Positions 35,669 to 43,893 of a DNA stretch of 64,000 nucleotides are shown piece by piece. The notes under the pieces are model-generated. The model was given only the letters and a program-made list of their open reading frames with translations, was not told the origin of the DNA and searched no databases. The DNA is from Streptomyces zingiberis (lineage in GTDB: Bacteria; Actinomycetota; Actinomycetes; Streptomycetales; Streptomycetaceae). The stretch spans positions 82,652 to 146,651 of the forward strand of contig NZ_JAATEN010000017.1 in the NCBI RefSeq assembly GCF_012034935.1. Reading direction: 5' to 3'. The position numbers and the translations under genes are program-made. How positions within the stretch are numbered: position 1 is the first letter of the stretch; each line of letters begins with the position of its first letter.

Positions 35669-36454
35669 TCAGGGGGTGCCGGGGCCGAGGGCGGGGGCCG
35701 CCGCCGGGAAGAGGTCGAGGAAGGGCTCGAGTGCCTCCTCGGCGTCCCGGCTGAAGGTCGCGTCGAACTCCCAGATGAGGAAGAGCAGAAAAGCGATCAG
35801 GGCGCTGAACAACCCGGCGAGCAGCAGCTCCGGCGGCGAGGTGCCGATCCGCAGCGTGAAGATCATGCCGATGGTCACCAGCGCCCCGGCGATCAGGCCG
35901 AACCAGACCACGGCCGGGAGCTCCCCGCCGGCCATCTCGGCCCGGGCGTTGCGGGCGGCGTCGGCCACCGCGAGCTGGTCCACCATCGGCTGGTGGGACC
36001 GGACCTCCCGCGCGTCCCGTGGTTCGAGACGGGCGACGTACGCGCGTAACTGCCGGAACAGCTCCTCGGCCTCCGGCGACATCCGGCCCTGCTCCGACAT
36101 GGCGGGCCACTCCTCGCGCGCCACGTGGCGGACGTAGGTGCCGACACGGTCGCGGACGCGGTCCCGGACGGCCGGGGACCAGGCCTGGGCCCGCTCGGTG
36201 ACCTCGTGCAGCGCCTGGGCCTCGGTCCGCACGACGTCCTGCGCGGTGCCGCGCGCCTCCCAGCCGCCGGCGATGGCGAGTCCCAGGACGATCGCGTAGA
36301 CCACCCCGATCATCATGGTCATGTACTCGATGACATCGGGGGTCTCCGTCGCGCCCGCGTGATCCCGGCCCCGGCGGTGCCGCAGCACCACGACGCCGAG
36401 GACGACGAGACAGACCGAGGCCATCACGATCGTCAGGACCAGCCATCTGGACAT
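35669..36454 (-). CDS. DUF4239 (bestrophin-like) membrane protein
   Basis: A 261-residue membrane protein. Helices occur at about 3-22 (WLVLTIVMASVCLVVLGVVV), 42-66 (YMTMMIGVVYAIVLGLAIAGGW), 184-205 and 212-233 (LLLAGLFSALIAFLLFLIW), separated by a charged, largely helical cytoplasmic segment. The layout matches the DUF4239 family, sometimes annotated bestrophin-like; ion-channel function has not been shown for it. GGAGG precedes ATG 36454. It is codirectional with but separate from the geosmin synthase. Confidence 0.82.
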   Translation of the reverse strand: MSRWLVLTIVMASVCLVVLGVVVLRHRRGRDHAGATETPDVIEYMTMMIGVVYAIVLGLAIAGGWEARGTAQDVVRTEAQALHEVTERAQAWSPAVRDRVRDRVGTYVRHVAREEWPAMSEQGRMSPEAEELFRQLRAYVARLEPRDAREVRSHQPMVDQLAVADAARNARAEMAGGELPAVVWFGLIAGALVTIGMIFTLRIGTSPPELLLAGLFSALIAFLLFLIWEFDATFSRDAEEALEPFLDLFPAAAPALGPGTP

Positions 36455-36561
36455 GGCACCTCCAGGGTCGGGCGGGCGGTCGCCCGCCGGGGGTCGGAAA
36501 GAGGGGGCCCGGCGCACGGCCGGGCCCCGTGACGCGTCACGCCCACCGGGTGGGCCGTCGG

Positions 36562-37596
36562 TCAGCGGGAACGTCCGCCGCCCCGGGACGAGCCGGAACG
36601 CGGGCGCAGGGCGGCGGCGGCCAGCACCGCCGGGGTGATGATCACCAGGACGAGCCGGGTCAGCGGAGGGCCGCCGGCGGCCGCCTCCCGCGGAGGAGCC
36701 GCGTACGGCCCGGCGGGCTCCGCCGCGGGCGGGGACGGCGGTTCGGGGTCCGGCGCGGGTGGCGCCGCGGACGCGGGCGGCGGGACGGCGCCGGGCGCGA
36801 CGGGGGCGACGGGAGCCGGGGACGGCGGGGTGACCGGCACCGGGGCGGGCCGGGGCGGAGCGGGGGCCGGTGCCCCGGGCGCCGGTGGCCCCGACGAGGG
36901 CGGGCCGGGAGGGGGTGGTTCGGCGGGCGGCTCCGGCGGATCTGGCGGAGGTTCCGACGGCGGCCCGGACGGCTGTTCGGAAGGCGGCGGCTCGGTGGGC
37001 GGCGGAGGCGGGGTGGGAGGCGGCGGAGGCGTGGGGGCGGGCGGGGCCGGGGCGGGCGGGGGGGGGGGGGACGGGCAGGGCGGTGGCTCGGGCGGCCGTC
37101 CGCAGCCGAGCCCGAGGGTCACCTCCAGCCGGGGCGGTACCGGTCGCACCGCCACCCCGGCCCGGAGCACCGGGCAGAGGATGAGCTCCACCGCCACCAG
37201 GCCGGGCGCGCCACCCGCCCGCGTGATCCGCGCGTCAGAGACGGCGCCGCCCGTACCGCCGGTACCGGCCGCGGCCGGCCCGGCCGGTGACGGCGTGACG
37301 GACGGGACGGGCCCGGCCGGCAGTGCCGTGACGGAGACGGCGGACGGGGCGGGTGGGGCGGACACCGCGGACGGAACAGACATGGCGGACGGGACAGCCA
37401 TGGGCGGCGGGGCGGACACCGCGGGCCCGCCCGCACCCCCGGCCCAGGCCGTCCCCGCGCCCACCGGGCCGGCCGGCTCCACCGCGTTCGCGTGGGCCGC
37501 ACCGCCCGTGAACACCGCCGGCCCCAGCGTCAGGGCCGCGGCGCAGCAGAGGCGGGCCCAGCGTCCGCCGCCCGGAATTCTTCTCGATTCCCCCAT
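36562..37596 (-). CDS. Proline-rich secreted/cell-surface protein
   Basis: A 344-residue protein with an N-terminal signal peptide (WARLCCAAALTLGPAVFTGGAAHA) and no domain I recognise. The middle has a short ordered-looking part (DARITRAGGAPGLVAVEL, then VRPVPPRLEVTLGLGCG, residues about 115-165). Roughly 150 residues of almost pure Pro with Ser/Glu/Ala follow. It ends with a hydrophobic helix (LTRLVLVIITPAVLAAAAL) and a basic tail RPRSGSSRGGGRSR, which together look like a C-terminal membrane anchor. The product is probably a wall-spanning stalk. A run of ten G bases (37061-37070) lies inside the coding region and is a sequencing and slippage hazard. The start codon is only one base from GGAGG, so it may be misassigned. 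Confidence 0.65.
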   Translation of the reverse strand: MGESRRIPGGGRWARLCCAAALTLGPAVFTGGAAHANAVEPAGPVGAGTAWAGGAGGPAVSAPPPMAVPSAMSVPSAVSAPPAPSAVSVTALPAGPVPSVTPSPAGPAAAGTGGTGGAVSDARITRAGGAPGLVAVELILCPVLRAGVAVRPVPPRLEVTLGLGCGRPPEPPPCPSPPPPPAPAPPAPTPPPPPTPPPPPTEPPPSEQPSGPPSEPPPDPPEPPAEPPPPGPPSSGPPAPGAPAPAPPRPAPVPVTPPSPAPVAPVAPGAVPPPASAAPPAPDPEPPSPPAAEPAGPYAAPPREAAAGGPPLTRLVLVIITPAVLAAAALRPRSGSSRGGGRSR

Positions 37597-37971
37597 GCCT
37601 CCAAGGGTGTGCGTCCACCGGCCCGCGCAACCGGCGCCGGACGGTACTTCCCCCGGATGGGGCAGCATCCGCCCGGATGTCCGAAATCCCTTGTGGTTCA
37701 CGGCAGTTGGGAAAACGCGAACCAACCGGGACGGCATGGGGCGCAACGGTCCGCGGGCTCCGGGTGGGCGGCGTGCCGCCGCGTCCCTCCCGCGCGCACG
37801 CCGCCCGCGCCCCGGCCGTCGCGCCCATGGGCGCGCAACCCGGAGCCGGCACCGGGGACATGGGGCGTGACCTCCCGCGCACACCACCGCGGACCGCGCG
37901 GGGGGCGACATCCGCGCCCCCGGCACCGCATAGGCTGTGCGCAACACCGGACGCAGCAGGGGGCAACCGCC
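37597..37971. promoter_or_regulatory. Divergent promoter region, proline-rich protein/SMI1-KNR4 gene
   Basis: No gene. A TAGGCT -10-like hexamer at 37931-37936 lies about 35 bases before the SMI1/KNR4 start codon, without a clear -35. A lower-GC pocket at 37680-37735 (around GTGGTTCACGGC and AAAACGCGAACC) probably holds the minus-strand promoter. Confidence 0.4.
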
Positions 37972-38979
37972 ATGACGACAGGCCGGCCCGGGCTGGGGGC
38001 GCCGCCCAGCCCCCGGACGGGGGGACACCCCGCACCGCCGAACAGCGCCTACGCGGCGCAGGTCGTGCACTTCCCGGACCCGGTCCGGGCCGCGCGCCAC
38101 CCCGGGGGCGTCCGGGTGGACGAGCAGGGCCGTCCGGACTTCTCCCCTTACGCCCGCGCCGCCGCCGAGATCGCGGACCCGCCGGAGGGCTTCGGCGTCG
38201 ACGAACTCCGGCTCACCGACCACGTCTCCGCCAACGCCGCGCTGCACGCGGCGGGCCACGAGCTGTGGAGCAGCCTGCCCCCGGTCGCCACCCCGCACGG
38301 CTGGACCTGGCACCACGTACCGGACAGCCGCCGGATGGAGCTGGTCCCCACCGAGGTCAAGGCGCTGCTCCGGCACCACGGCGGGCTGGCCACCGCCGCC
38401 GTCGACCAGCGGAAGCGCGGCACGCGCCCGCTCCAGGAGACCCGGCCCGCCCATCTCCGGCTGCCCGCGAGCGGGCTCTGTGTCACCGAGAGCCAGGTGC
38501 AGGACGTCGAGGAGGACCTCGGTTACCGGCTGCCCGGCGCCTACCGCTCGTTCCTGAAGGCGGCGGGTGGCTGCGCGCCGGTCGGCACCGCGCTCGACGC
38601 CGAGCTGGGGCTCCTCGTCGACCAGCCGTTCTTCACGGTGCGCGGCGAACCCGCCGTCAACGACCTCGTCTACGTCAACAAGTGCCTGCGCGACCATCTC
38701 ACCAAGGACTATCTGGGCGTCGCGTTCGTGCAGGGCGGCATCCTCGCGGTCAAGGTGAGGGGCCAGGCCCTCGGCTCGGTCTGGTTCTGCGCCTACGACG
38801 ACGCGCGGGACCGGGACGGACTGAGCCTCCAGGAGCGGGTCGACCAGCTCCTGTTCCCCTGCGGTGACGACTTCGACGCCTTCCTGGCGCGGCTGGCGGG
38901 CAATCCGCCGGAGCTGGAGACGGTGGCCAACCTGATGGTGGACGGCGGCTTCGCGTACGCCGTCCCGGTGGAGGGGTGA
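37972..38979 (+). CDS. SMI1/KNR4 (SUKH) family protein
   Basis: A 335-residue cytoplasmic protein. The C-terminal two thirds hold a SUKH/SMI1-KNR4 domain: SQVQDVEEDLGYRLPGAYRSFLKAAGG (about 163-190) is the family signature, followed by the conserved WFCAYDDARD and EERVDQLL-type region. The N-terminal 150 residues (HFPDPVRAARHPGGVRVDEQG, YARAAAEIADPPEGFGVDELRLTDH, YLWSS-like HELWSSLP) are a common partner of this domain in Streptomyces. AGGGGG precedes ATG 37972. The stop is eight bases from the start of the next gene, encoding a deaminase/SUKH-4 fusion, so they form an operon and probably one conflict module. Confidence 0.85.
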   Translation: MTTGRPGLGAPPSPRTGGHPAPPNSAYAAQVVHFPDPVRAARHPGGVRVDEQGRPDFSPYARAAAEIADPPEGFGVDELRLTDHVSANAALHAAGHELWSSLPPVATPHGWTWHHVPDSRRMELVPTEVKALLRHHGGLATAAVDQRKRGTRPLQETRPAHLRLPASGLCVTESQVQDVEEDLGYRLPGAYRSFLKAAGGCAPVGTALDAELGLLVDQPFFTVRGEPAVNDLVYVNKCLRDHLTKDYLGVAFVQGGILAVKVRGQALGSVWFCAYDDARDRDGLSLQERVDQLLFPCGDDFDAFLARLAGNPPELETVANLMVDGGFAYAVPVEG

Positions 38980-38986
38980 GCGCGCG

Positions 38987-41167
38987 GTGGTGACCTTCGC
39001 GCAGGCGCAGGAGCGCGCGGAAGAGTGGATCAACGGGGATCTCCCCGGCTACCAGCACCGCGCCGTGCACGTACGGGAGTTCGACCTCGGCTTTGTCGTC
39101 TGGGCCGAGGACCGCGAGGACGGCCCCCGGTCGGACGGCGGCGGCGCCCGCATGGTGATCGCCCGGGACAGCGGTGACACCACGCTGTGGCCGGCGCTCC
39201 CCGTGGGCACCGTCATCCGTCACTACGAGGAGCGCTACGGCGCCACGCCGCAGGACGCGCCCCCGGCGGAGCAGCGTCCCCGGCGGGTGGACCTGGAGGC
39301 GACGAGTTTCCTGCTGACCCCACCCCAGTGGCTGCAGGACGCGGCGGACCAGCTCGGTATCCCGGACCGGCGGCGGGACCCCGCGCCGGACTCCCCGGCG
39401 GCGAGCGGCCCGGGGGCCTCCCCGGCCCCGCAGGCCCAGCCGGCCCCGCAGGCCCCGCAGGCTCCTCCGGCCCCCTCGTCGCAGGGCGGGGCGCCCGCCG
39501 CGGGGACCGCGTGGCCACCGGCCGAAGGGTCCGCCGCGGGCACAACGCCCCCGGAGCCCGGGCCCGCCGAGGGCGCCGCCGTCCACGGGGCGCCCGCGCC
39601 CACCGCGCACACCGCGCCCGCCACCGGCACCCCCTGGGCGGGGACGGACACCACGGCCGGTCCCGACGACGCCTCCGTCGAGCTGCCCGAGACGGTCTTT
39701 GCACCGCCGCTGACCGGCCCGGGCGCGGAGTCCCCCGCCGCGCCGGCCGGACCGCGGACCGGGAACGGGGACGAGGCGCGCCCCGGTGGCGCGACCCCGC
39801 CACCGGTCCCGCCGCCCGCCGGCCCGCCGCCCGTGACCCCGGCCGGCGAGGGGCCCGCCGCCGCGCCCGGCTCCAGCGGCGGATTCGGCCCGCAGTCCGG
39901 CCCGGCCACGCCGCCCGGCGGCAGGGCGCCCGGGGCCCCGCCCCCTCCCCCGCCCGGCGCCGCCGGCGGGGACCACCACCACGCGGCCACGATGCTCGCC
40001 GGGCCCAACCCCGGCGGCCCGTCCGTCCCCCCGCCCCCCGGACCGCCCGGAACACCCGGCGGCGCCACCCCGCCACCCCCCGGACCACCGCCACCCGCGC
40101 CGGGAACACCGCCCGGCGCGCGGCCGGCCACGCCGCCGGGGGCCGGTGGCGCGTACGGCTATCCGCAGGCGCCGGCCGGGGCCCCGATGGTCGGCCCCGG
40201 TTACATGGCCGTCCTCCGCTACCGCGCGCAGGACGGATCGGAGCAGCAGATCATCCGCCGCTCCGCCTACGGCACGCCGCACCCGGAGTGGCAGATCCTG
40301 CACGAACTGCGCTCCCGGAACGTCCCGCCGCAGCAGGTGCTGGAGCTCCACACCGAACTGGAGTCCTGCGATCTGCCGGGCGGTTACTGCGCGCGCATGA
40401 TCCGCGAGACGTTCCCCCAGGTGCGGATCAGCCACACCGCCCCCTACGGCCGCGATCACGCCACCCGGCAGCAGGGCGTCCGCCATCTCATCGAGCACCA
40501 GGGCGAGTTGCACCAGGTCGCCGACGGCCCGGCGCGGCCCGCCCCGAACCGGGTGCCGCTGCCGCATCCGGGCCAGGTGCCGCCCGTCCCGCCGGTGCCA
40601 CCCGAGGGACTGGCGCACGAACTGGCGCAGGCGTTCGGCCCGCAGGGGCTGTTCCGCTTCGACCAGCACGCGGTCTCCCGGCAGGGCGTGCCGCCCGTGG
40701 TGGGGCACACCCTGGTCGTCGCCGGGCTGCCGGTGGACTTCGGCCCGTTCTTCTGGGCGCAGGCCCAGCCGGGCCGCCCGGTGCCGACGCTGGCCGAGCT
40801 GGCCGCCGAGCGCGGCGTGGCGCCCGCGTCGGACGCCGGTTCGTATCTCGTGGTGGGCAGCGACTTCGGCCGCCAGCTCTGCGTGCAGTACGGCACGGCC
40901 AACATCGTCGCCGTGCCGCTGGAGGGCGGGCCGGGCGGGCAGCCGGTGCCGCCGCAGTTCGTCAGCACCGGGCTGCCGGAGTTCGTGCGCTGCCTGGCCA
41001 TGCTCGGCCGGATGTGGCGGCTGCGGTACGGGCTGACGCCGGAGCAGGCCGGACGCTGGACGGTCGACTTCCAGGCGCAGCTCGTCGCCCTGGACCCGGC
41101 GGCGCTGGCGACCCCGGAGACCTGGTGGTCGGTGCTGCTCGAACAGATGTGGGACGGCTTGCTCTGA
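38987..41167 (+). CDS. Imm35-like / deaminase / SUKH-4-like fusion protein
   Basis: A 726-residue multidomain protein. Residues about 1-95 (FAQAQERAEEWINGDLPGYQ, VREFDLGFVVWAEDREDG, ARDSGDTTLWPALPVGTVI) match the Imm35/YrhB immunity fold. A Pro/Gly/Ala linker of about 270 residues follows. Residues about 400-510 form a nucleic-acid/nucleotide deaminase-like domain: YMAVLRYRAQDGSEQQIIRR, the zinc His-Pro-Glu in YGTPHPEWQILHELR, and ESCDLPGGYC with the two Cys ligands, close to the SCP1.201 clade. Residues about 540-726 (LAHELAQAFGPQGLFRFDQH, GLPVDFGPFFWAQ, GLPEFVRCLAMLGRMWRLRYG) match SUKH-4/SUKH-5-type immunity proteins. Toxin and antidote-like domains are therefore fused in one chain. GTG 38987 follows GAGGGG. 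Confidence 0.82.
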   Translation: MVTFAQAQERAEEWINGDLPGYQHRAVHVREFDLGFVVWAEDREDGPRSDGGGARMVIARDSGDTTLWPALPVGTVIRHYEERYGATPQDAPPAEQRPRRVDLEATSFLLTPPQWLQDAADQLGIPDRRRDPAPDSPAASGPGASPAPQAQPAPQAPQAPPAPSSQGGAPAAGTAWPPAEGSAAGTTPPEPGPAEGAAVHGAPAPTAHTAPATGTPWAGTDTTAGPDDASVELPETVFAPPLTGPGAESPAAPAGPRTGNGDEARPGGATPPPVPPPAGPPPVTPAGEGPAAAPGSSGGFGPQSGPATPPGGRAPGAPPPPPPGAAGGDHHHAATMLAGPNPGGPSVPPPPGPPGTPGGATPPPPGPPPPAPGTPPGARPATPPGAGGAYGYPQAPAGAPMVGPGYMAVLRYRAQDGSEQQIIRRSAYGTPHPEWQILHELRSRNVPPQQVLELHTELESCDLPGGYCARMIRETFPQVRISHTAPYGRDHATRQQGVRHLIEHQGELHQVADGPARPAPNRVPLPHPGQVPPVPPVPPEGLAHELAQAFGPQGLFRFDQHAVSRQGVPPVVGHTLVVAGLPVDFGPFFWAQAQPGRPVPTLAELAAERGVAPASDAGSYLVVGSDFGRQLCVQYGTANIVAVPLEGGPGGQPVPPQFVSTGLPEFVRCLAMLGRMWRLRYGLTPEQAGRWTVDFQAQLVALDPAALATPETWWSVLLEQMWDGLL

Positions 41168-41434
41168 GCCGCGGCGGCCCGGGCGGGTGCGGGCACCTCC
41201 GGCGGTTCCGGCGGGGGTGAGCGTGACCGCCCGGCCCCGGCGCCCTCCTCACCAGGGGATTGCCCCTGTCCGCCCGCCGTGCGCCCACTCGGGCCGTTCC
41301 CGGTCCGGGCGGGATGACGCATGCTGGAACAGCGGGGACGGGAGGGGCGGAGTGTCGCGTCAGGAGCGGTCGAGTGGCGCCGGGAAGATGGGCGCCGAAG
41401 CGGATCTCCCCTCGGGACGAAAGGGCTCGAACGG

Positions 41435-42463
41435 ATGAGTTCGTCTGTGCCACCTCACGGGTTCGCCAGGGTGCGTACCCCCTGGCGCGGTTACCGCCCC
41501 GAGCAGGTCGACGGTGCCGTCACCGGCCTCGTGACCACCCGGGACGGGGCGCTGGAGCGCGCCGAGGAACTCACCGCCCGCGTCCGGGAGCTGGAGGGTG
41601 AACTCGCCGAGCTGCGGGAGCGGGCCGAGAACCTCCCCCCACAGACGTTCGAGTCCCTCGGCGCCCGTGCCGGAGAGCTGCTGTCCTCCGTGGCGGAGGA
41701 GGCCGCCGAACTCCGCGACCGGGCCGAGGCCGACGCACGGTCGGTCCGCGAGGAGGCCGCCGCCACGGCCCGCGCCGCCGGGGACGCCGCCGCCTCCGAC
41801 GCCGGCGCCGTGCGCGAGGAGGCCGACCGGCGGCTGGAGGAGGCCCTGGCCGCCGCGCACGAGAGCGCGGAGCGCATCCTCACCGCCGCCCGCGCGGCCG
41901 CCGACGAGGAGCGCGCCCGGGCCGGGGCCGCGCTGCACGAGGCGCGTGAGCGGACCACCGCGACCCTCGCGGAGCAGAAGCAGCAGAACAGTACCCGCCG
42001 GACGGAGGCGGAGCGGGAACTCTCCGCCGCCGAGGCCGCCACGGATCAGCGCGTCCGGGAGCTGACCGAACGCGCCGAGTCCGTGCTCGGTGACGCCCGT
42101 GACTCCCACGCCGAGGCCGAGGACACCGCCCGCCGGGAGCGGGACGACGCGGACGCCCGCGCGTCCGAGATCATCGCCCAGGCCAAGGCCCGGCGTCAGC
42201 GCATCGAACGGGAGACCGAACGCACCCTGCGCGACCACTCCGCCCGGCGGGACGCCCTCCGCGCCCAGATGGAACACATCCGCACCAGCCTGTCCACCAT
42301 CACCGGCCGCGGCGGCCGCCGGGACACCGGCGGGGACACGGAACGGGAAGCGGGCCGGGACACGGCCCCCGGCCGGGAGGCCGCCGCGGAGCACGACGGC
42401 GGCAGGAACCACGCGAACGGCACGGGCACCCCGCCCGCCCCCCGCACGGAACGCTCACCGTGA
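41435..42463 (+). CDS. DivIVA-like coiled-coil protein
   Basis: A 342-residue cytoplasmic protein. The opening GFARVRTPWRGYRPEQVDGAVTGLV resembles the membrane-binding N-terminal motif of DivIVA/Wag31 proteins (RGYxxxQVD). Residues about 35-285 form an almost continuous coiled coil rich in Ala/Glu/Arg (EELTARVRELEGELAELRE; EADRRLEEALAAAHESAERI). The last 60 residues are low-complexity. Similar Streptomyces proteins are often labelled cellulose-binding, which I do not support from sequence. A polar-growth or cytoskeletal scaffold is the more likely role. AAAGGG precedes ATG 41435. Confidence 0.75.
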   Translation: MSSSVPPHGFARVRTPWRGYRPEQVDGAVTGLVTTRDGALERAEELTARVRELEGELAELRERAENLPPQTFESLGARAGELLSSVAEEAAELRDRAEADARSVREEAAATARAAGDAAASDAGAVREEADRRLEEALAAAHESAERILTAARAAADEERARAGAALHEARERTTATLAEQKQQNSTRRTEAERELSAAEAATDQRVRELTERAESVLGDARDSHAEAEDTARRERDDADARASEIIAQAKARRQRIERETERTLRDHSARRDALRAQMEHIRTSLSTITGRGGRRDTGGDTEREAGRDTAPGREAAAEHDGGRNHANGTGTPPAPRTERSP

Positions 42464-42531
42464 CCGGCCGGACAGGTAGGCACCAAGGAGTCGTCTCGTG
42501 CGAGGCACAGGTCCGGGCGCGCTGGTGCCTT

Positions 42532-43710
42532 TCAAGCGTTGTGGCAGAGGGCGCGGTCGATGAGAGTACGCAGGGCGGCTTCCTGGCGCTCCGCTGTCAG
42601 CTGGTCGGCGGGACGGCTGTGTGCTGAGACGGTGATGGTGCGCCGCCCATCGGCCGTGGTGGCAGTCATGATGAGGTAGCCGATACCGCTTCCGCCGTGC
42701 CCGAGGTAGCTGCCTCCGCAGGACAACGGAGTGGAGAACAGACCCAGGCCGTTCCGGGTGCCGACGGGGAAGCCGGAGTCCTGGGGCACAGCGACGGTCG
42801 TGCGCATGGCTGCGAGCGTGGTGGGCGACAGCAGCCGTCCCTTCACGAGGGCGGTGAAGAAAAGGTTGAGCTCGCGAGCTGTCCCGGTCATCGACCCGTC
42901 TGCCCCGCTGTCCATCGGCAGATAGGGAAGCGTGGTGTCGAGCAGGGGAGCGTCGACGGTGAACTGCTGATGGTTGGACGCATGCGGGGAACGGAGGAAG
43001 GGCCAGGTGCCGGGCGTCTCCGTACGGTGCAGTCCGAGGGGACGCAGGATGCGGGCATGTACCTGCTCCTCCCAGGAACGGCCGGTGACCTTTTTGATGA
43101 TCATTCCGGCGAGCACGTAGTTGGTGTTGGAGTACTCCCAGTCGGTGCCCGCGGGAAATACCGGCGCATGGCGCATGGCCAGGGCGACCAGCTGCTCGGG
43201 CCGATATGTGCGCCATCGGTGGGTGTAGTACGTATCGGCGGTCTGGTCGGGCATCACCCCGGGCAGGTAATCCTGCAGACCGCTGGTGTGTTGCAGCAGA
43301 TCACGGACCGTGACAGTCCAGCCGTCGTTGCCTGCACCGGTCACGACTCCGGGCAGGAGCTGCTCCACTGTCTGGTCAAGGCGGATGCGCTGCTCGTCCA
43401 CCAGCTGCAGCATGACGCCGGCGACGTACGTCTTGGTGATGCTTCCCAGACGCAGGTAGCCGTTCCGAGGAACAGGGCGGCGGGTGATGAGGTCGCCGAC
43501 CCCTGAGCGGGCGGTGACGGTCCCTTGCGGGGTTTCCAGGCGGACCGAGACTCCGGTGACTCCTGTATCGCGCAGTGCGTCGGCATCCTGCTGTACGGAC
43601 CGGGTGATGGAGGCGGACTGCGTACCGGCCGAGGCCACGGTGGACTGCAGCATCGCCATGGCCAGCGCGAGAACAGCGGCTCTGGAGCATAAACGGTGAA
43701 AGAACACCAT
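42532..43710 (-). CDS. Serine beta-lactamase-like hydrolase (D-Ala-D-Ala carboxypeptidase family)
   Basis: A 392-residue secreted class C beta-lactamase/DD-peptidase-fold enzyme. The signal peptide ends near TVASAGTQS. Catalytic motifs are SITK (S-x-x-K; GSITKTYVAGVML), YSN (WEYSNTNYVLAGMI) and the third motif HGG (YLGHGGSGIGYLI). These are in the order and spacing of Streptomyces R61-type carboxypeptidases and esterases. Substrate could be wall peptide, a beta-lactam or an ester. Base composition is clearly lower in GC and less biased at third positions than all neighbours, suggesting recent acquisition. It is convergent with the coiled-coil gene. Confidence 0.9.
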   Translation of the reverse strand: MVFFHRLCSRAAVLALAMAMLQSTVASAGTQSASITRSVQQDADALRDTGVTGVSVRLETPQGTVTARSGVGDLITRRPVPRNGYLRLGSITKTYVAGVMLQLVDEQRIRLDQTVEQLLPGVVTGAGNDGWTVTVRDLLQHTSGLQDYLPGVMPDQTADTYYTHRWRTYRPEQLVALAMRHAPVFPAGTDWEYSNTNYVLAGMIIKKVTGRSWEEQVHARILRPLGLHRTETPGTWPFLRSPHASNHQQFTVDAPLLDTTLPYLPMDSGADGSMTGTARELNLFFTALVKGRLLSPTTLAAMRTTVAVPQDSGFPVGTRNGLGLFSTPLSCGGSYLGHGGSGIGYLIMTATTADGRRTITVSAHSRPADQLTAERQEAALRTLIDRALCHNA

Positions 43711-43893
43711 GCGAGGCTAGGAAGCCGCAGGTGCCACCGGCCATCCGGGCATCCGCCGGTTGTCATCGGGGGCCAACCGGATGGACAGTACTCCCGACCT
43801 CGCTCGCCTGCTCCATAGTCCCCTGGCACCGAATTCGCCAACGGCATAGCGCTCCGCCACCGGGCGTCCGCCGCAGGGGGCCGGGCGCGGGCG

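Noticed and set aside
41435..42463. Cellulose-binding protein label often given to such Streptomyces coiled-coil proteins
   Set aside because: No carbohydrate-binding module or signal peptide; the sequence is a DivIVA-like coiled coil.
42478..42530. AGGCACCA...TGGTGCCT pair as terminal repeats of a mobile element carrying the hydrolase
   Set aside because: Both arms are on the same side of the gene; no transposase or second border is visible.
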